Assembly: GCF_964340395.1 (NCBI RefSeq)
Contig: NC_135549.1
Span: 1,426,501-1,490,500, forward strand
Direction of reading: 5' to 3'
DNA from: Glandiceps talaboti
Taxonomy: Eukaryota; Hemichordata; Enteropneusta; Spengelidae
DNA: 64,000 bases
A program made the translations under genes and the position numbers. How positions within the stretch are numbered: position 1 is the stretch's first letter; each line of letters opens with the position of its first letter. A model generated the notes under the pieces. The model worked only from the letters and a program-made list of their open reading frames with translations, made no database searches and was not told where the DNA came from. Shown here in pieces: positions 60,250 to 64,000 of this stretch.

Positions 60250-62240
60250 ATATGAACCTAGTTACTCAGAGATGTTTCTATAACTTTATTGTATATTCGT
60301 GATGTATATGAAAGAGAAAAGAGAAAGCAAGTCGATATTAAATGAAGAAAAGAAGACTTACAGAAGCCAAGAAACCATGGAATATATTTTTTAGCTACAG
60401 ATTAAGTAATTTAAAAGACACTTTCTATGTCAAAGGTCATCATCTCACAAGTGGGACTTAGAGCCATTGTTATTTGGAGCTGTGGAATTTTGATGTTCTT
60501 GTACACTAAAAAGACAAACAGAGTGTCCAAATGCTGGAAATAGCATTGTGGACATAACTCCAAGGAGTTGGTCACCAACCAATCCAAATATTACAACTAA
60601 GGATGCACATACAATGTAATGGGACTGGATAAAATCTATATTTTTAGTACTACATCATTTTAACACCATTATGTCAAACTTTACTTCGTTTATCACCATT
60701 CATACTAAAATCTAGTTCTGTACCAACAATTCAACATCACCCACTGTAGCCTCAAAACAACACCCTGTAATTTGTAGTGCTTGGTTTGATGCCCTGCTTT
60801 TTTATGCAGGATCAGTCCAGTTTGATTGTTCATTAGGGTAGGCAGGGTTATGGAATGTGAACATTTATGTTTATGGAAAAAGAACCTTGGGTTTGTGGAG
60901 ATGTTTAATACTGTTTAGACCACCTGTGACTGTACCTGTAGACCACCTGTGACTGTACCTGTAGACCACCTGTGACTGTACCTGTAGACCACCTGTGTCT
61001 GTACATCTACTAGGGAATATACCAGACAGAGCGACAGACATTGTAGAACTTACACAAAGTACTTATATAATGGCAATAATTCTGTACTTACTTTCCTAAG
61101 AATGTATGGTATTTCATATACTCTATCTTTTGCCAACCTTTACGACAACAAGCAGCTGTTTTTTTTCACATCTTTGGATTTACATAAGACCTAAATACTT
61201 AAGCATCACCTCCATTTCCCTGTATAGTAGTGTATGCTATGTTACCATCAATACATGGATGGTTCCATTCTACTAAGTAAGGGGGTGGAAGAGTGCATAT
61301 TCAAGTTGGTGCTTTTCAGCCATTTACTGTAGTCGAGTTCAGTAAACTTTGATAACTGATATTATTGCCAAACTTTGTAGGCATTTTTTACTACTACAGT
61401 AATGCTTGTCACTACAACCACCAGTCTTTGTTCCAACACTTAAAACCAATCCTTTTTTTGATCAGCTTGAACCACCTTCATTTGTAAACATGTCTTTGAA
61501 ATACTTAAAAATGCAATAAGCTATAATGTCATACATGAATGTGGTGAGACAGAGTGATAAGAGTGGGAATTTTGGCAATAAATAAAACTACTGTAAATAA
61601 TATACTCCTGGAGGCAAAATGTATTGCATGGAAGATGAACCTAACCGTAATTGGTTAGAACTTTATCATCTCATCAAAAGTTTCCAAAAAAAAAACTTCA
61701 CAAAGTTGCCTTCACTTTTCTTATAAAGAAATAAAAGTAGTAACTTGAGAATTCTTGCTACATGAAAGAACTAACATTCAGTGTAAGATCAGATTTTAGT
61801 TTTACTTACATTTTCCACTCGATACTTCTGAAGATGACACAAAGTTTAAAAAATATCTACTTATTACCATGGAAACAGTGCTTGCAATCAATTGTACCAT
61901 GACACCAACTGTTTAAGAGCACTCCCATAATCCTTTGCCAATCATATATACCTCATTTGAAATAGAATCATGGTCTGCCCAGGAGCATGATGGGAGTAAC
62001 AATGTAGTCGTGTACAGCTGCTCCTGGTCATGACCTTGAAAGGTAGAAATCTTAATTAATGCTGCTTTTTAGGGAAGAATTATTTATTACAAAAAAGTTG
62101 CAATAAATATGAATGAGTCTGTGCTAGAAGTTGAAATAGACACAGGCTTTGTTTTTAGATGATTTCAGCCTTTCACTGGCTGTCTCTCTTTTTTAAGAAT
62201 TAATGTCAAATTCTTAATAAATTGGAGATCCAATTTTTAT
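60250..62240 (+). other. probable LRIG 3' UTR
   Basis: Non-coding sequence after the stop. AATAAA hexamers lie at 61577-61582 and 61581-61586, 61730-61735, 62102-62107 and 62216-62221; the last is followed by T/G-rich sequence and is a reasonable distal end. It contains the 23-bp tandem repeat at 60918-61009. The true end cannot be decided from sequence. Confidence 0.45.
60918..61009 (+). repeat. 23-bp tandem repeat in the 3' UTR, 4 copies
   Basis: Units start at 60918, 60941, 60964 and 60987 (GACCACCTGTGACTGTACCT and three more bases). The first three are identical and the fourth diverges at its end. Each full unit carries two TGTA tetramers. Confidence 0.9.
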
Positions 62241-62544
62241 TTTTAAGCTTACATGTTCTGTTGTACATAGTTAACTGGTCAGGACACAGGAAGCTAAATC
62301 AAACATACAACATGGCCTTATTACAGTACATGATGGAAAAGGGAAGGGGAGGGTAGGGAATGGTAGAGAGGGGTGAACTCATACCTTGTTGATATAAAAG
62401 ACTATTTATTGTACACATTTTATTATTTCTAATATGTGTGACATTGTAAAAAGACATCAAAATTTATTTGTACAGCATTTTAAAGAATATTAAAATTTTC
62501 TTTTTGCCTTATATAGTGATCAGTGGTGGCTTCATTTATAAAAC

Positions 62545-62652
62545 TGTGTGTCTGTCTGTCTGTAATGTGTGTGTGTGTCTGTCTGTATGTATGTATGTAC
62601 ATATGTATGTAATGTGTGTCTGTGTATGTATGTATGTATGTATGTATGTATG

Positions 62653-62683
<31 letters not shown>

Positions 62684-62718
62684 TTGTGTGTGTGTATGTA
62701 TGTATGTGTGTATGTATG

Positions 62719-62749
<31 letters not shown>

Positions 62750-62788
62750 TTGTATGTATGTGTGTGTGTATGTGTGTATACATATGTC
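62545..62788. repeat. ATGT/GT microsatellite
   Basis: TCTG units, then long runs of ATGT broken by GT blocks, about 240 bp. Cys/Val/Tyr-repeat ORFs on both strands here are artefacts. Confidence 0.95.
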
Positions 62789-62850
62789 ACGGTAGGTTTA
62801 CCAAGAAGAAGTCTCTGAACTTGTACGATGACTCGAAAGTATCTTTATTC

Positions 62851-63110
62851 TGCAAATCTGCAAGTATATACACAAAAGTTACACTTGTGTAGCTGTACTG
62901 GCCATGACTCCACTTCTCTAATACTTTAATACAATAAATACAAAAAGATACAAAATTCAGATGACTACATAAATAACAGTAGAACTAAAGGTACAGGTAC
63001 AAATGACAAAATAAGCTGGAGAGATAAAGTATGAACTATCCTGCAAGTATGTACACAAAAGTTACACTTGCGTAGCCATACTGGCCACGTCTGCACTTCT
63101 GCCTTAGCTA
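62851..63110. repeat. 65-bp direct repeat, offset 183 bp
   Basis: GCAAGTATATACACAAAAGT and on through TACTGGCCA...CACTTCT at 62860 recurs, diverged, at 63043. It may be part of a dispersed element that begins at about 62786 (TGTCACGGTAGG). Confidence 0.75.
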
Positions 63111-63362
63111 ACCTGCCGCGCATACTTACAGTATAAGGGAAAGATCATGTGATGAAAGATATGTAGAAGGAAGGAAGTGATTGAAAGTTAGAATTTGAAG
63201 ATGGATATTTATGAACACAACAAAGGAACACAGTATGGTAAATCACAAAATGAAACACAAAAGGGACATCGACACACAAGTGACACACAGTAAAGTTAGG
63301 ATTAGGATAAATACAACTGTGTCACTTATGTATGTGTATGTCTTCATCTGTGTATATATATA

Positions 63363-63787
63363 TGTTACACCCAATCTGTGAAATTGCCCAATTCATGAAA
63401 TGGTTAGGTAACTTTGCCCAGTTCATGAAATAGTTAATTGTGTTGCCCAGGTTATGAAGTGGTATGGTACGATATGCCCAGTACATGAAATTAGCATCTT
63501 TTATAGGACATACACAAAATAGAATAAGAATCAAACAACTTTATTGTCATGTATTTACAAACTCATCACTTCACAATTCTTATTTTATTATAATTCAATG
63601 TAGCTTGTGTTTTAATAGAGTTCGATAATCAACACCCCAGTTCAAAACTCTGGCCCAAAAAATTTAATTTCGCCCTTTTAGATCGTAATCTATACTCTCA
63701 TTTGCATAAGGGTAACCATTCTATGAACTTGGCAAAGTTACATCGCACATTTCATGAATTGGACAGTTTCACGGATTGGGTGAAACA
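63363..63787. mobile_element. 425-bp foldback/MITE-like element
   Basis: The left end TGTTACACCCAATCTGTGAA is matched, inverted, by the right end (reverse complement TGTTTCACCCAATCCGTGAA). The inverted termini extend about 70 bp at roughly 85% identity. Both ends abut TA (63361-63362, 63788-63789). The left arm continues as a 30-bp tandem repeat with GCCCA--TCATGAAAT at 63386, 63416, 63445 and 63476. There is no transposase, so it is non-autonomous. Confidence 0.75.
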
Positions 63788-64000
63788 TATATACATGTGT
63801 TTTGTGTTTATCTGACTATGTGTGTCCTCCAATGAAAACATTTTGTGGATCAAAACGATAGAAAAGTGTATGATTTCTTGTGAGTCATCTCCACATAGTG
63901 AAGAAGAGGGGAGGAACACAACATTTATGTGCATCACTAGAAATTGTTGTATGTCAGTGGCTCTACAGGCTTAGTAGGGCACACTGGTGTGTGTGTGTGT

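Noticed and set aside
62468-62892. Cys/Val/Tyr/Met-rich ORFs
   Set aside because: Translation of the ATGT microsatellite.

Overview
This is a stretch of animal genomic DNA: AT-rich, dominated by introns and intergenic sequence, and full of simple repeats and minisatellites. It has one clearly supported protein-coding gene, on the + strand at 28439-60249. The gene is a complete member of the LRIG family (leucine-rich repeats and immunoglobulin-like domains). Eighteen coding exons can be placed with consensus splice sites and continuous phase. Together they give a 3564-nt reading frame, 1187 residues plus stop: signal peptide, LRRNT cap, about 16 LRRs, LRRCT cap, three Ig domains, one transmembrane helix and a long cytoplasmic tail. 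The Ig domains and the juxtamembrane segment keep motifs I recognise from vertebrate LRIG1/2/3 ([30 protein letters not shown]). The mosaic CpG pattern and compact 3' half suggest an invertebrate, most likely a marine deuterostome or lophotrochozoan. I cannot name the species.

Layout. 1-17.4 kb: CpG-poor sequence with no confident gene, carrying several tandem repeats (66 bp at 0.65 kb, about 200 bp at 4.2-4.8 kb, TTGG-based minisatellites at 6.2-7.4 kb, about 72 bp at 11.5 kb, a dispersed-repeat block at 16.06-16.72 kb) and one weak minus-strand exon candidate at 7.9-8.0 kb. About 17.5-29.7 kb: a domain with near-expected CpG density, ending in the LRIG promoter, 5' leader, exon 1 and intron 1. 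29.75-46.6 kb: exons 2-4, with a 16-kb intron 2 that ends in a 55-bp minisatellite array 106 bp before exon 3. 46.6-52.4 kb: intron 4. 52.4-60.25 kb: the compact 3' half, exons 5-18. 60.25-about 62.2 kb: probable 3' UTR with a 23-bp tandem repeat. 62.5-64 kb: an ATGT microsatellite, a direct repeat, and a 425-bp foldback element with inverted termini flanked by TA.

The most useful observations beyond the gene model are as follows. (1) A sharp CpG mosaic whose right edge coincides with exon 2. (2) A possible alternative last exon made by reading into intron 11, with stop and AATAAA in place, predicting a secreted LRR-only protein. (3) Two alternative C-termini, one ending in a class-I PDZ-ligand-like sequence. 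(4) A YY1-type motif over the start codon and a short uORF. (5) A strict switch from phase-2 to mainly phase-1 introns at the LRR/Ig boundary. Coordinates of exons come from direct reading of splice sites; no alignment or transcript data were available.
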